Assembly (NCBI GenBank): GCA_012838235.1
Contig: DUPQ01000043.1
Span: 1 to 41,006, forward strand
DNA: 41,006 nt
Reading direction: 5' to 3'
Source: Clostridiaceae bacterium
GTDB lineage: Bacteria > Bacillota > Clostridia > DUPQ01
Part shown: positions 25,548 to 32,488 of the stretch, piece after piece
Numbering within the stretch: position 1 is the first letter of the stretch
How the letters are laid out: every line of letters begins with the position of its first letter
The notes under the pieces: model-generated
Database searches by the model: none
The model's input: the letters and a program-made list of their open reading frames with translations, nothing else
What the model was told of the DNA's origin: nothing
Position numbers and translations under genes: made by a program

Positions 25548-27389
25548 ATGGATAAGAGAGTAAAAGCGGTTATCTTTGATTGGGCGGGAACAACTATTGA
25601 CTACGGCTGTTTTGCACCGATAAAAGGATTTATAGACGGATTTAAAAGTATAGGTATAGATATTTCTAATGAAATGGCAAGAAAACCTATGGGGCTGTTA
25701 AAACTGGATCATACACGTGCTATTGCAGCCATGCTGCCTGAACCTGTTACGGAGCAACAGATTTTGAGGGCTTACGAAACTTTTGAAGAAACTCTCTTTG
25801 CCAATTTAGAGCAACACTGTGATGTTAAAGATTATGTCATTGAAACGGTTGCCTCTCTCAGAGCACGGGGAATCAGGATAGGTTCCACTACTGGCTACAC
25901 CTCCGAGATGATGAATGGCATTTTACATAAAGTTTCGGCACAAGGCTACTCCCCCGATTACTGGATCAGTGCAGACAAAACTGCTAAGGGCAGACCTTAT
26001 CCGTACATGATCTGGAACAATCTCATGCACTTCGGTATTTCAGATTCGAGAGAAGCGGTAAAAGTGGGAGATACATGTACCGATATATTAGAAGGGAAAA
26101 ATGCAAATTGTTGGACAGTGGGCATTATTATGGGTTCGTCGGAGTTGGGTCTTACCCGCAGAGAGGTTTCAGCCTTGTCAAAAAATGAGTTGGAAGAGCG
26201 AAAAGCAATTGTCCGTGCTTCGTACTACAAGGCGGGAGCGGATTATATAATCGACGACATGAATGAACTTTTGGATGTAATTACGGATATAGACCGAAAG
26301 CTCAATCAAAATGCAGCACGGAAGTTATTGACACCGGGACCGCTGACTACAAGGTATTCTGTTAAGCATGCCATGCTCACAGATCATTGTACCTGGGACG
26401 ATGAGTATAAGGCTATTACAACTTCGGTAATAAAGGATATTACACATATTTCAGCCAACGATGATTATACCACCGTTCTTTTACAAGGCAGCGGCACATA
26501 TGCGGTAGAGACAATGATTAATACACTCTGCCGAAAAGACGAGAAAATATTATTTTTAGTAAACGGCGAATACGGGAAACGAATGTTAACCATCGCTGAC
26601 AAATCGGGTAAAGATTATACATATCTCAGTTTTGATATGACTCAACCTGTAAATGTTAAAGCTGTTGAAAAAGAATTACAGAAGCACAAGCAAGACATTT
26701 CCGTAGTCGCATTCGTTCATTGCGAAACCACAACCGGCATTATAAATCCTGTTGAAGAATTAACAAAACTTTGCAAATCATACGGTAAAAAAGTTCTTGT
26801 GGATGCCATGTCCAGCTTCGGAGCTTACGATATTGATATGCCAAGTCTGGATATCGATGCATTGGCCTCAAGTGCAAATAAATGTTTGGAAGGATTACCC
26901 GGGTTGGCATTTGTAGTGGTAAAGAAGACATTGTTAGAGACAAGTTCAGGCAACTCCTCGTCACACAGTCTTGATTTATTTGATCAATATAAGTGTTTCT
27001 GCGAAACAAACGGCAAGTTCCGTTTCACCTCCCCCACCAACATACTGCTTGCTTTGAGACAGGCTATCGATGATTATAAAATGGAGGGCGGACTTAAAGC
27101 TCGGAAAAAGCGTTATATGGAAAATCATAAAGTTTTATTGCAAGAACTGGAAGAACTGGGCATCAAGTCTATTATTGCACCGGAAAATCAATCGTATATC
27201 ATAACAACTTTTGAGCTCGGTAATCTGGACTTCTTTGCATTGTACCAATCGCTTAAGTCAAAAGGATTTGTTATCTATCCCGGCAAACTCACTTCCAGAC
27301 CCACTTTCAGATTAGGAAATATCGGAGATGTGTATCCCGAAGATATGGTTGCGCTGGCCGATGCGATAAAGGAATTATATCGGTTTTAA
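25548..27389 (+). CDS. phnXW: Bifunctional phosphonoacetaldehyde hydrolase / 2-aminoethylphosphonate-pyruvate transaminase (PhnX-PhnW fusion)
   Basis: A 613-residue fusion that would carry out both steps of 2-aminoethylphosphonate breakdown. The PhnX part (about 1-255) is a HAD enzyme: nucleophile Asp11 in FDWAGTTIDYG, Schiff-base Lys52 in ARKPMGLLKLDH, and late motif KVGDTCTDILEG. It hydrolyses phosphonoacetaldehyde to acetaldehyde and phosphate. The PhnW part (about 258-613) is a fold-type I aminotransferase beginning LLTPGPLTT, with pyridoxal-phosphate Lys445 in SSANKCLEG and the substrate-site stretch SRPTFRLGNIGDV near the end. It transfers the amino group to pyruvate. Order is reversed relative to the pathway. 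GGAGG precedes the ATG, which abuts the previous stop. Joining the two sites could channel the reactive aldehyde. All key residues of both enzymes appear intact. Confidence 0.95.
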   Translation: MDKRVKAVIFDWAGTTIDYGCFAPIKGFIDGFKSIGIDISNEMARKPMGLLKLDHTRAIAAMLPEPVTEQQILRAYETFEETLFANLEQHCDVKDYVIETVASLRARGIRIGSTTGYTSEMMNGILHKVSAQGYSPDYWISADKTAKGRPYPYMIWNNLMHFGISDSREAVKVGDTCTDILEGKNANCWTVGIIMGSSELGLTRREVSALSKNELEERKAIVRASYYKAGADYIIDDMNELLDVITDIDRKLNQNAARKLLTPGPLTTRYSVKHAMLTDHCTWDDEYKAITTSVIKDITHISANDDYTTVLLQGSGTYAVETMINTLCRKDEKILFLVNGEYGKRMLTIADKSGKDYTYLSFDMTQPVNVKAVEKELQKHKQDISVVAFVHCETTTGIINPVEELTKLCKSYGKKVLVDAMSSFGAYDIDMPSLDIDALASSANKCLEGLPGLAFVVVKKTLLETSSGNSSSHSLDLFDQYKCFCETNGKFRFTSPTNILLALRQAIDDYKMEGGLKARKKRYMENHKVLLQELEELGIKSIIAPENQSYIITTFELGNLDFFALYQSLKSKGFVIYPGKLTSRPTFRLGNIGDVYPEDMVALADAIKELYRF

Positions 27390-27416
27390 TCGGCTTGCAT
27401 AAAACCAAGACTTTTT
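27382..27416 (+). terminator. Possible terminator of the phosphonate operon
   Basis: GGTTTTA (27382-27388) pairs with TAAAACC (27400-27406) and a run of five T follows at 27412-27416. The stem is AT-rich and the stop codon of phnXW lies in it, so it is a weak candidate. Confidence 0.4.
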
Positions 27417-27618
27417 GCAGATAGAGATATAAACAGATTGTCGCTTGTTTAATGAAGTGCTGTTGTTTATAATAAAGCGCAATAGAATAAAGATATAAGG
27501 TTATTCTTTACATGCAAGTAGTTACCTTACCACTAAAGAATCTACCTCTTTACTAAAATGATAAGCATGGACCGTTTATTTACATACTTATTATTTTGCA
27601 TCAGCATTAAGAGCAATT

Positions 27619-27637
27619 ATTTACCTCATAGGTAAAT
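27619..27637 (+). promoter_or_regulatory. higBA operator 1 (perfect palindrome)
   Basis: ATTTACCTCATAGGTAAAT has 8-bp perfectly complementary arms around CAT and ends 6 bases before the -35 box. It matches operator 2 at 17 of 19 positions. Confidence 0.75.
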
Positions 27638-27643
27638 TTTGCA

Positions 27644-27671
27644 TTGACAATAGGTGAAAAAAAGTTATAAT
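27644..27671 (+). promoter_or_regulatory. higBA promoter
   Basis: A perfect TTGACA (27644-27649) and TATAAT (27666-27671) are spaced by 16 bases and lie between the two palindromes. Confidence 0.82.
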
Positions 27672-27674
27672 GGA

Positions 27675-27693
27675 ATTAACCTCACAGGTTAAT
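27675..27693 (+). promoter_or_regulatory. higBA operator 2 (perfect palindrome)
   Basis: ATTAACCTCACAGGTTAAT, 8-bp perfect arms around CAC, begins 4 bases after the -10 box and so covers the transcription start. Its centre is 56 bp from that of operator 1. A dimeric HTH antitoxin is the natural ligand. Confidence 0.77.
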
Positions 27694-27717
27694 GCTACCA
27701 TAAAAAGGAGGCTAAAG

Positions 27718-28014
27718 TTGCAGATTAAATATAGAACGAAAGCTATTGGAAGAATCTGCACAAATGCTTCTGTAGCTGTGAAAAAATATGGGATTGAAAT
27801 GGCGGAAAGAATACATCTTCGTATTGACCAGATAAAAGCGGCGGAAAGTGTTGAGTTTATGATTAAGTACAGAATCGGTAGATGTCACATGCTCCGAGGT
27901 AATCGAAGCGGTCAGTATGCAGTAGATTTAGTAAATCCTAACAGGTTGGTATTTGAAATAACAGGTGATGAAATACAGATTGTAAACATTATTGAAATAA
28001 TTGATTATCATTAA
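27718..28014 (+). CDS. higB: HigB/RelE-type toxin
   Basis: A 98-residue RelE-superfamily toxin of the HigB type, expected to cleave mRNA at the ribosome. The start is TTG (27718-27720) with AAAGGAG 7 bases upstream; reading from the ATG further upstream would place operator 2 inside the gene and ignore this site. The core is YRIGRCHMLRGNRSGQYAVD, then PNRLVFEI, which matches the HigB pattern of a basic LRGNR segment followed by the strand with the catalytic-side Arg. It is followed after 20 bases by the HTH-metallopeptidase gene in the same operon, toxin before antitoxin as in classical higBA. Whether the toxin is active cannot be judged. Confidence 0.85.
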   Translation: MQIKYRTKAIGRICTNASVAVKKYGIEMAERIHLRIDQIKAAESVEFMIKYRIGRCHMLRGNRSGQYAVDLVNPNRLVFEITGDEIQIVNIIEIIDYH

Positions 28015-28034
28015 ATTTAATTGGAGGGCTTTCA

Positions 28035-29087
28035 ATGATTAAGAGCAGAACATATATTGCTATACCGCCGGGTACAACTATCAAGGAGCAGCTTACCGAT
28101 CGCAAAATGAGCCAAAAGGAATTTGCGTCAAGAATGGACATGTCCGAAAAACATATAAGCAGACTTATCAACGGTGAGGTTCAGCTTACTTGTGATGTTG
28201 CAATGCGTTTAGAATCGGTACTGGGTCTTCCTGCGCACTTTTGGAATAATCTGGAGATAATTTACAGAGAAAAGTTAATTAAAGCACAAGAAGAAAATGA
28301 AATGGACGCAGATCTCGAAATAGTAAAAAAATTTCCATATAATGAAATGGCTAAAAACGGATGGGTTGAAGTTACGTACAATCCAAAAGAAAAGGTTTTC
28401 AATTTAAGAAAGTTTTTTGAAGTTGTTAATTTGGGTTTGGTAAGCGGACATCTTATACCACGCATAGTGTGCAGAAAACTTGGAGATGGAGATAAAAGTG
28501 ACTACGCACTTATTTCGTGGTCGCAGAAAGCAAAACTTGAGAGTCGCAGCTTATCTGTGAGGTCAGTAAACATTGAAAAACTGAAAACATTACTTCCCGA
28601 TATTAGAAAAATGACTACAAAAAATCCTTCCGACTTTTGCCCGATTCTTCGCAAAGAACTTGCAGACTGCGGGATAGCTCTTACATTCTTACCACATATA
28701 GGCGGATCATTTTTACACGGTGCAACATTTTATGACGGTGGCAAAATAGTTTTAGGTATGACAGTCAGAGGAAAAGATGCCGACAGATTTTGGTTCAGTT
28801 TATTCCATGAAATAGGGCACATTGTTCTTGAGCATATCAATCAAACTGAGGGAACAACTGATGAAGATGAAAAAGCTGCAGATGCGTTTGCACGTAACTT
28901 ACTTATTCCCGATGAACAATTTGATGCATTTACATTAAATAAAGATTTTAGCAAAACCGCAATTATTACTTTTGCAAATAAAATGGAAATTGATGCCGGC
29001 ATTGTATTGGGAAGACTGCAAAAGGAACAATTTATTCCATTCAGTCGGCATAGCGAGTTAAAAACAAAATACGAATTGACAGCTTAA
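28035..29087 (+). CDS. higA: HigA-type antitoxin fused to ImmA/IrrE zinc metallopeptidase domain
   Basis: A 350-residue two-domain protein. Residues 1-90 are a HigA-like XRE helix-turn-helix (PPGTTIKEQLTDRKMSQKEFASRM, then SEKHISRLINGE and LPAHFWNNLE). Residues about 180-320 are an ImmA/IrrE-type peptidase with zinc motif HEIGH (258-262) and a downstream Glu/Asp-rich helix EDEKAADAFARNLLIP that supplies the third ligand. The ATG follows TTGGAGGG. As HigA it should neutralise HigB and repress the operon through the paired palindromes; the protease domain suggests regulated degradation of a partner, by analogy with ImmA cutting ImmR. Ordinary HigA proteins are about 100 residues, so the fusion is the remarkable point. 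I am confident in both domains, less in the exact antitoxin mechanism. Confidence 0.88.
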   Translation: MIKSRTYIAIPPGTTIKEQLTDRKMSQKEFASRMDMSEKHISRLINGEVQLTCDVAMRLESVLGLPAHFWNNLEIIYREKLIKAQEENEMDADLEIVKKFPYNEMAKNGWVEVTYNPKEKVFNLRKFFEVVNLGLVSGHLIPRIVCRKLGDGDKSDYALISWSQKAKLESRSLSVRSVNIEKLKTLLPDIRKMTTKNPSDFCPILRKELADCGIALTFLPHIGGSFLHGATFYDGGKIVLGMTVRGKDADRFWFSLFHEIGHIVLEHINQTEGTTDEDEKAADAFARNLLIPDEQFDAFTLNKDFSKTAIITFANKMEIDAGIVLGRLQKEQFIPFSRHSELKTKYELTA

Positions 29088-29112
29088 AACCGTTATTCAA
29101 AAGTCCCGCTTC

Positions 29113-29136
29113 GTTAAAATAGACAACAATTTTAAC
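29113..29136. terminator. AT-rich hairpin between convergent genes
   Basis: GTTAAAAT (29113-29120) pairs perfectly with ATTTTAAC (29129-29136). It lies in the 82-base gap between the stops of higA and the AAA ATPase gene and could act in both directions, but it lacks a clear U-tract. Confidence 0.35.
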
Positions 29137-29169
29137 CTGACTTCCATTGTACGAGTGGCTATAATAATA

Positions 29170-30579
29170 TTATTTATTGTTCGATAACAAGTCATCAAAC
29201 AGCAGTAAGTCTTTTCTGCTTTGCGCACAGCTTTTAAGCTCATCGGTAAAACCGGCTGCACTGAATAAGATATAATAAATGCTGTATGCGGAGCTTTCCG
29301 GTACTGCAGTTCTGGCTTTTTCCTCAAGTACCCTTAATATATTCATGCCGACTTTATCCTTCCAAAATTTACATTCACCTAAAATTATCTTTTTTTCATC
29401 AAAGTTTATTGCCGCAATATCTATCTCGGTTTTGGAATTCCACCAAGAACCTACTTTAGAAACCCTGAAGGGTAGCTTGCCGTTGTCTGAAAGATCCCAC
29501 ATTTTCTCACGGCAGACATCTTCGTAAACATAGGAAACATGAGAGGTGACGAGATTCTTTCTTATCAGTTGCATGACAAATTCGGTGTTTCCTCTTTCGA
29601 TATAACTACGATTGGGATAGACAAACAAAAACCAAAAACGTATGAAATTATCCTTAATTCTATAAAGTCCTTTTTTGCTTCTTTCAGGATTTTTTTCGGT
29701 AATAGGTATCTTCCTCTCAATAATATCCAAATCAATAAGGGTCTTAAGATATTTTGTAAGACTTGTAGCCTTGACTTCAAGAAAAGAGGCAATTTCCGAT
29801 ATTTTAGTCTTCCCCGCGGCAATGGCTCTGATTATTGTAAAATAACTTCCTATCTCGGACACCTCCTGTCGAAGCAGAAACTGCGGCTCTTCATATAGAA
29901 ACTTTGATGTACCCAAGACATTGTTCTTTATAGCCGAATATATATCATCCGCTTCAGAAAAAAGCTCTATATACTTTGGAACACCACCTGTTATAGCATA
30001 CATTTCAATGAGTTCATGCCTTTCTTTATCGGGGAAAAATTCATGATAATGTTTGAACGGAATTTGTGTCAACCGAATCTGACTCGTTCTTCTTCCGTAA
30101 AGAGGACTGTTATAATTAAGAACCTGTGACTCTATCATTGAAACAAGAGAGCCGCAAAGAATAAGCATAACCTCTTTGTCTTTTAAAATCTCTTCCCAAA
30201 TACGTTGTAAGACTGACGGGAATGCCGAATTGGACTTACCTATATATTGGAATTCATCCATAACGATAACGGGTTTACTTTCATAATCTGCAGTCATAAT
30301 TGCTTTAAAAATAGTATCCCAACTTTTTATATCTGCGTCCCTGAGTAACTCATTTTGAGTGAATTCGGCAGCCTTTTTTTGAAAAATAAGCATATTTTGC
30401 CATTCCGATTCTTCACTTGCCAGAAAAAATAGAGCATTTTTATCTTTAATAAAATTTGAGATTAGAGTTGTTTTACCTACCCTGCGTCTTCCGTATATTA
30501 CGACAAATGAACTGCCCTTTCTATTATATTCACCCTCAAGTTCCTCAATTTCCGCATAGCGGTTTATAAATCTCTTCAT
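29170..30579 (-). CDS. AAA-type ATPase with DUF234 nuclease-like C-terminal domain
   Basis: A 469-residue protein of the archaeal-type ATPase/DUF234 family common in bacteria and archaea; the cellular role is unknown. Walker A is GRRRVGKTT (30-38) and Walker B is PVIVMDEFQYI, followed by a sensor-like CGS. A winged-helix segment lies at about 235-310. The C-terminal domain holds a PD-(D/E)xK-like signature: Asp387 in EIDIAAINF, Glu402 and Lys404 in GECKF. Such a layout suggests an ATP-controlled nuclease, or a degenerate one. The ATG follows GAAAGGTG; a promoter candidate is TTGATT (30703-30708) and TATAAT (30681-30686), 16-base spacer. It is convergent with higA and divergent from the zinc-ribbon gene, inside a patch of toxin-antitoxin genes, so a defence or element-maintenance role is possible but unproven. 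Confidence 0.85.
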   Translation of the reverse strand: MKRFINRYAEIEELEGEYNRKGSSFVVIYGRRRVGKTTLISNFIKDKNALFFLASEESEWQNMLIFQKKAAEFTQNELLRDADIKSWDTIFKAIMTADYESKPVIVMDEFQYIGKSNSAFPSVLQRIWEEILKDKEVMLILCGSLVSMIESQVLNYNSPLYGRRTSQIRLTQIPFKHYHEFFPDKERHELIEMYAITGGVPKYIELFSEADDIYSAIKNNVLGTSKFLYEEPQFLLRQEVSEIGSYFTIIRAIAAGKTKISEIASFLEVKATSLTKYLKTLIDLDIIERKIPITEKNPERSKKGLYRIKDNFIRFWFLFVYPNRSYIERGNTEFVMQLIRKNLVTSHVSYVYEDVCREKMWDLSDNGKLPFRVSKVGSWWNSKTEIDIAAINFDEKKIILGECKFWKDKVGMNILRVLEEKARTAVPESSAYSIYYILFSAAGFTDELKSCAQSRKDLLLFDDLLSNNK

Positions 30580-30680
30580 ATGGAATATTCACACCTTTCA
30601 ATATAACTACGATATCTGTTAAGCATACTAAACATACCGCAAAGAATAAAATGATTACTGCAATCACTACATTCAAAATT

Positions 30681-30715
30681 ATTATACTTCAAATTATAAT
30701 AAAATCAAGTATAAT
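30681..30715. promoter_or_regulatory. Symmetrical back-to-back promoter dyad
   Basis: ATTATACTT (30681-30689) and AAGTATAAT (30707-30715) are perfect inverted copies, 17 bases apart. On the minus strand one arm gives TATAAT with TTGATT at 16 bases; on the plus strand the other gives TATAAT with TTCAAA at 16 bases. Overlapping divergent promoters for the ATPase and the neighbouring gene are therefore plausible. Confidence 0.5.
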
Positions 30716-30756
30716 ATTTTTCAAACTCTAAATACGAGAATTTTTTTAAAAAAAGG

Positions 30757-30774
30757 TTTGCAATATATTGCAAA
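30757..30774. promoter_or_regulatory. Perfect 18-bp palindrome, candidate regulator site
   Basis: TTTGCAATATATTGCAAA has no mismatch and no spacer. It lies between the two divergent genes. No regulator encoded nearby is an obvious ligand except possibly HigA or DinJ, and the sequence differs from the higBA palindromes. Confidence 0.5.
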
Positions 30775-30809
30775 GAAGAATACACACAAAACATCATGGG
30801 TGTCACAAA

Positions 30810-30829
30810 TTATGTTATAATTAACATAA
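30810..30829 (+). promoter_or_regulatory. Extended -10 promoter inside a palindrome
   Basis: TTATGTTA (30810-30817) and TAACATAA (30822-30829) flank TAAT. The stretch contains TGTTATAAT, an extended -10 (TATAAT at 30816-30821), without a good -35. It is 25-30 bases before the downstream gene, so the palindrome would be well placed as an operator. Confidence 0.5.
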
Positions 30830-30855
30830 CAAATCAAAATTTGCATAGGACATGA

Positions 30856-31515
30856 TTGAATATGAAACTTATACTTGAAGATGAATCCATATCCGCCAAA
30901 AACATGAGAAATTGTCATAAAATAATGCTGGATATTTTCGGTGATGATGTCGAGCTCGTTGATTATTGGGGACCTGTTCAGATGTGCGTCTTTTATCTGG
31001 AATACAACTATTCTCCCGATGATTATAAAATAATAATGGAATGTGAACGCGGATTTATTGTTATAGAAGTACAGGATAAAGCCGGTAATGTTTTCTGGCC
31101 GTTTATGATATTCCCCCAGGCCAATTATTTTCATTATGCAGATGTCGAAAAGGATGTTCTGCAACTTGTAGAGTTGACTCATAAGGCGATAAAAGAGAAT
31201 CTGATTATTTTTGAACCGTCCGGTACAACAAAATATTCCGATTCGACATGTTTACATTGTTTTGATGTCAGGGAAGTTCACAACTTTATTTCACCTGAAC
31301 GGTATGAAGAAACCATAGAATATATTAAAGAACTGATTGAAAAAGAAAACTTTATCCTGGTAGAAGGTAACTGTCCTATAGGAGAACATAAGAAAGACGG
31401 ATATTGGATTGATGATATCATTTATCATGTTATAAAATGTCCGAAATGCGGCTGGAAATTCACCTGCATTGTAAACACCTACAGAGGAAGCGGTTCATTT
31501 ACAAGAGAAAGATAA
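30856..31515 (+). CDS. Hypothetical protein with CxxC pairs
   Basis: I do not recognise this protein. It has 219 residues from a TTG start (30856), or 217 from the ATG at 30862; AGGA lies 5 bases before the former and 11 before the latter. It is acidic and without signal peptide or membrane helices, so probably cytosolic. Residues about 1-110 look like a mixed alpha/beta domain rich in Tyr and acidic residues. A CLHC pair occurs near residue 133 and a CPKCGWKFTC knuckle near the C-terminus, which may bind zinc together. It stands alone and is divergent from the AAA ATPase gene. The palindromes upstream indicate controlled expression. It may be an immunity or adaptor protein, but nothing in the sequence proves that. 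Confidence 0.65.
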   Translation: MNMKLILEDESISAKNMRNCHKIMLDIFGDDVELVDYWGPVQMCVFYLEYNYSPDDYKIIMECERGFIVIEVQDKAGNVFWPFMIFPQANYFHYADVEKDVLQLVELTHKAIKENLIIFEPSGTTKYSDSTCLHCFDVREVHNFISPERYEETIEYIKELIEKENFILVEGNCPIGEHKKDGYWIDDIIYHVIKCPKCGWKFTCIVNTYRGSGSFTRER

Positions 31516-31529
31516 ATTCATGTTTTTAA

Positions 31530-31554
31530 GGCGACATTTGCATCGTTGCTTTTT
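31530..31554 (+). terminator. Weak terminator after the CxxC protein gene
   Basis: GCGAC (31531-31535) can pair with GTTGC (31545-31549, one G-T pair), followed by TTTTT, 15 bases after the stop codon. Confidence 0.35.
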
Positions 31555-31637
31555 AATGCATTGATACACAGGGTTTTTAAGAAGATAAAGAAACTATAAG
31601 GCAACAGATAAACTGTACCGGGTGCCGTATCTTCTTT

Positions 31638-31661
31638 GGTGCAGATGGCGATACAGGACTT
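31638..31661 (+). repeat. Degenerate copy of the tRNA-Leu 3' end, possible att remnant
   Basis: GGTGCAGATG (31638-31647) and ACAGGACTT (31653-31661) match 32490-32508, the 3' end of the downstream tRNA-Leu gene read on the plus strand, at 18 of 19 positions once a 5-base insertion (GCGAT) is allowed. The copy has the same orientation as the tRNA and lies on its 3' side, 0.85 kb away, with the dinJ-yafQ module between. Chance similarity cannot be fully excluded. Confidence 0.45.
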
Positions 31662-31737
31662 TTTTATAAAATCCCATGAAATCAATATTTGCAGGCAGTC
31701 AATAGGCAGGATATTCCTTAAATAGTTCCCTATTCTC

Positions 31738-32010
31738 TCAAAATAAATCGCTATGAGATCCCGTTCTGCTCAAAATCAAGATGAGCTCTTTCCGTTTAAT
31801 TTTATAGATAAGAAGCCAATCGGGAGTTATATGCAAATCTCGGTAACCTTTAAGATTGCCTGTAAGTGCATGATCTCGATAATGTTCAGGTAAAGGCGTA
31901 TTTTTCGCAAGCAAACTAATTGCCTCGTGGAGTAAATCCATATTCATTCCACGCTTTTTTAACCGTTTATAGTCGCGCTTAAATGAACTGTGATATTTAA
32001 TCTTCAGCAT
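31738..32010 (-). CDS. yafQ: YafQ-type mRNA interferase toxin
   Basis: A 90-residue RelE/YafQ-family toxin that would cleave mRNA on the ribosome. Family features seen are the N-terminal FKRDYKRLKKRG, the core LPEHYRDHALTGNLKGYRDLHITPDWLLIYKI, and the terminal LSRTGSHSDLF with the catalytic-type His86 and C-terminal Phe. The start lies inside the end of the dinJ-like gene (14-base overlap, different frame), so the pair is translationally coupled, with the antitoxin made first. The two form a complete type II module next to a tRNA gene. The catalytic His residues are intact, so the toxin is probably functional. Confidence 0.92.
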   Translation of the reverse strand: MLKIKYHSSFKRDYKRLKKRGMNMDLLHEAISLLAKNTPLPEHYRDHALTGNLKGYRDLHITPDWLLIYKIKRKELILILSRTGSHSDLF

Positions 32011-32269
32011 TTAAACTTTCCACCAATTCTTCAATTGTTTCAAAAGGTCCATGCAAATTTTTACCTTCTTCAACATCGCGGATAGCAGATAGCGTTTGGC
32101 TGTTGAGATTGGAAAGTGAGAGCTCAAAAGGTATTCTTTGCTCGCGTACAGCTGCCTTAGTAAACATTGTTAAAGCCGTAGTCATATTTAAGCCGAGTTC
32201 ATTAAACAGTTTCTCGGCTTCCTGCTTAAGTTCGCGATCCATTCTTATTGTTATATTGGTCTGGCCCAT
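31997..32269 (-). CDS. dinJ: RelB/DinJ-family antitoxin
   Basis: A 90-residue antitoxin with an N-terminal ribbon-helix-helix (NITIRMDRELKQEAEKLFNELG, then MTTALTMFTKAAVREQRIPF) that would bind the operon promoter as a dimer. A C-terminal tail (DVEEGKNLHGPFETIEELVESLNAED) wraps and inhibits the toxin. GGAGG lies 8 bases before the ATG. The promoter at 32295-32323 is immediately upstream. It overlaps the toxin gene by 14 bases. The pair is complete and looks recently maintained. Confidence 0.92.
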   Translation of the reverse strand: MGQTNITIRMDRELKQEAEKLFNELGLNMTTALTMFTKAAVREQRIPFELSLSNLNSQTLSAIRDVEEGKNLHGPFETIEELVESLNAED

Positions 32270-32294
32270 AGTTTATCACCTCCGTTACAAAAGT

Positions 32295-32323
32295 ATTATA
32301 CATTATATTACTGTGCAATTCAA
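32295..32323 (-). promoter_or_regulatory. dinJ-yafQ promoter
   Basis: On the minus strand TTGAAT (32318-32323) and TATAAT (32295-32300) are spaced by 17 bases, about 25 bases before the antitoxin ATG, so a DinJ-bound site here would give autoregulation. Confidence 0.7.
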
Positions 32324-32393
32324 GTGCGATACATGTGCGTGATAGTAAATATTTGCAAATCCTTTCACTCGCAATAAGACAAGTGTTCTTACA

Positions 32394-32413
32394 GAATTTA
32401 ATTCATTAAATTC
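32394..32413. repeat. 20-bp palindrome
   Basis: GAATTTAAT (32394-32402) and ATTAAATTC (32405-32413) are perfect inverted arms around TC. It lies between the dinJ promoter and the tRNA terminator. The core ATTCATTAAAT recurs in another palindrome at 39722-39744. Function unknown. Confidence 0.4.
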
Positions 32414-32451
32414 GCTGACAAAACTTGCAAAATGAAGAAAAGAAAAGGAAA

Positions 32452-32482
32452 GGAAAGCAGTCAGATGTAGCTGCTGCTTTCC
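32452..32482 (-). terminator. Terminator after tRNA-Leu
   Basis: On the minus strand GGAAAGCAG (32474-32482) pairs with CTGCTTTCC (32452-32460), a 9-bp perfect stem with a 13-base loop, followed by a T-rich but C-interrupted tail. It begins 7 bases after the CCA end of the tRNA. Confidence 0.75.
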
Positions 32483-32488
32483 AATGAA

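Larger units (their letters stand above)
27390..27717. other. Intergenic region between the phosphonate operon and higBA
   Basis: No convincing gene. It holds the candidate operon terminator at the left, an inverted repeat ATTCTTTA/TAAAGAAT (27503-27541, 23-base loop) of unclear meaning in the middle, and the higBA promoter with its two palindromes at the right. Confidence 0.65.

Noticed and set aside
30721-31182. Minus-strand open frame of 153 codons
   Set aside because: It is antisense to the CxxC protein gene and crosses the palindromic control region. The plus-strand frame has a promoter and more protein-like composition.
31516-31737. Degraded gene in the gap before yafQ
   Set aside because: All six frames are short, with no recognisable peptide. 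Only the tRNA-like fragment and a weak terminator could be supported.
31690-31737. Hairpin AATAGG/CCTATT after yafQ as a terminator
   Set aside because: Long loop of more than 20 bases and no U-tract.
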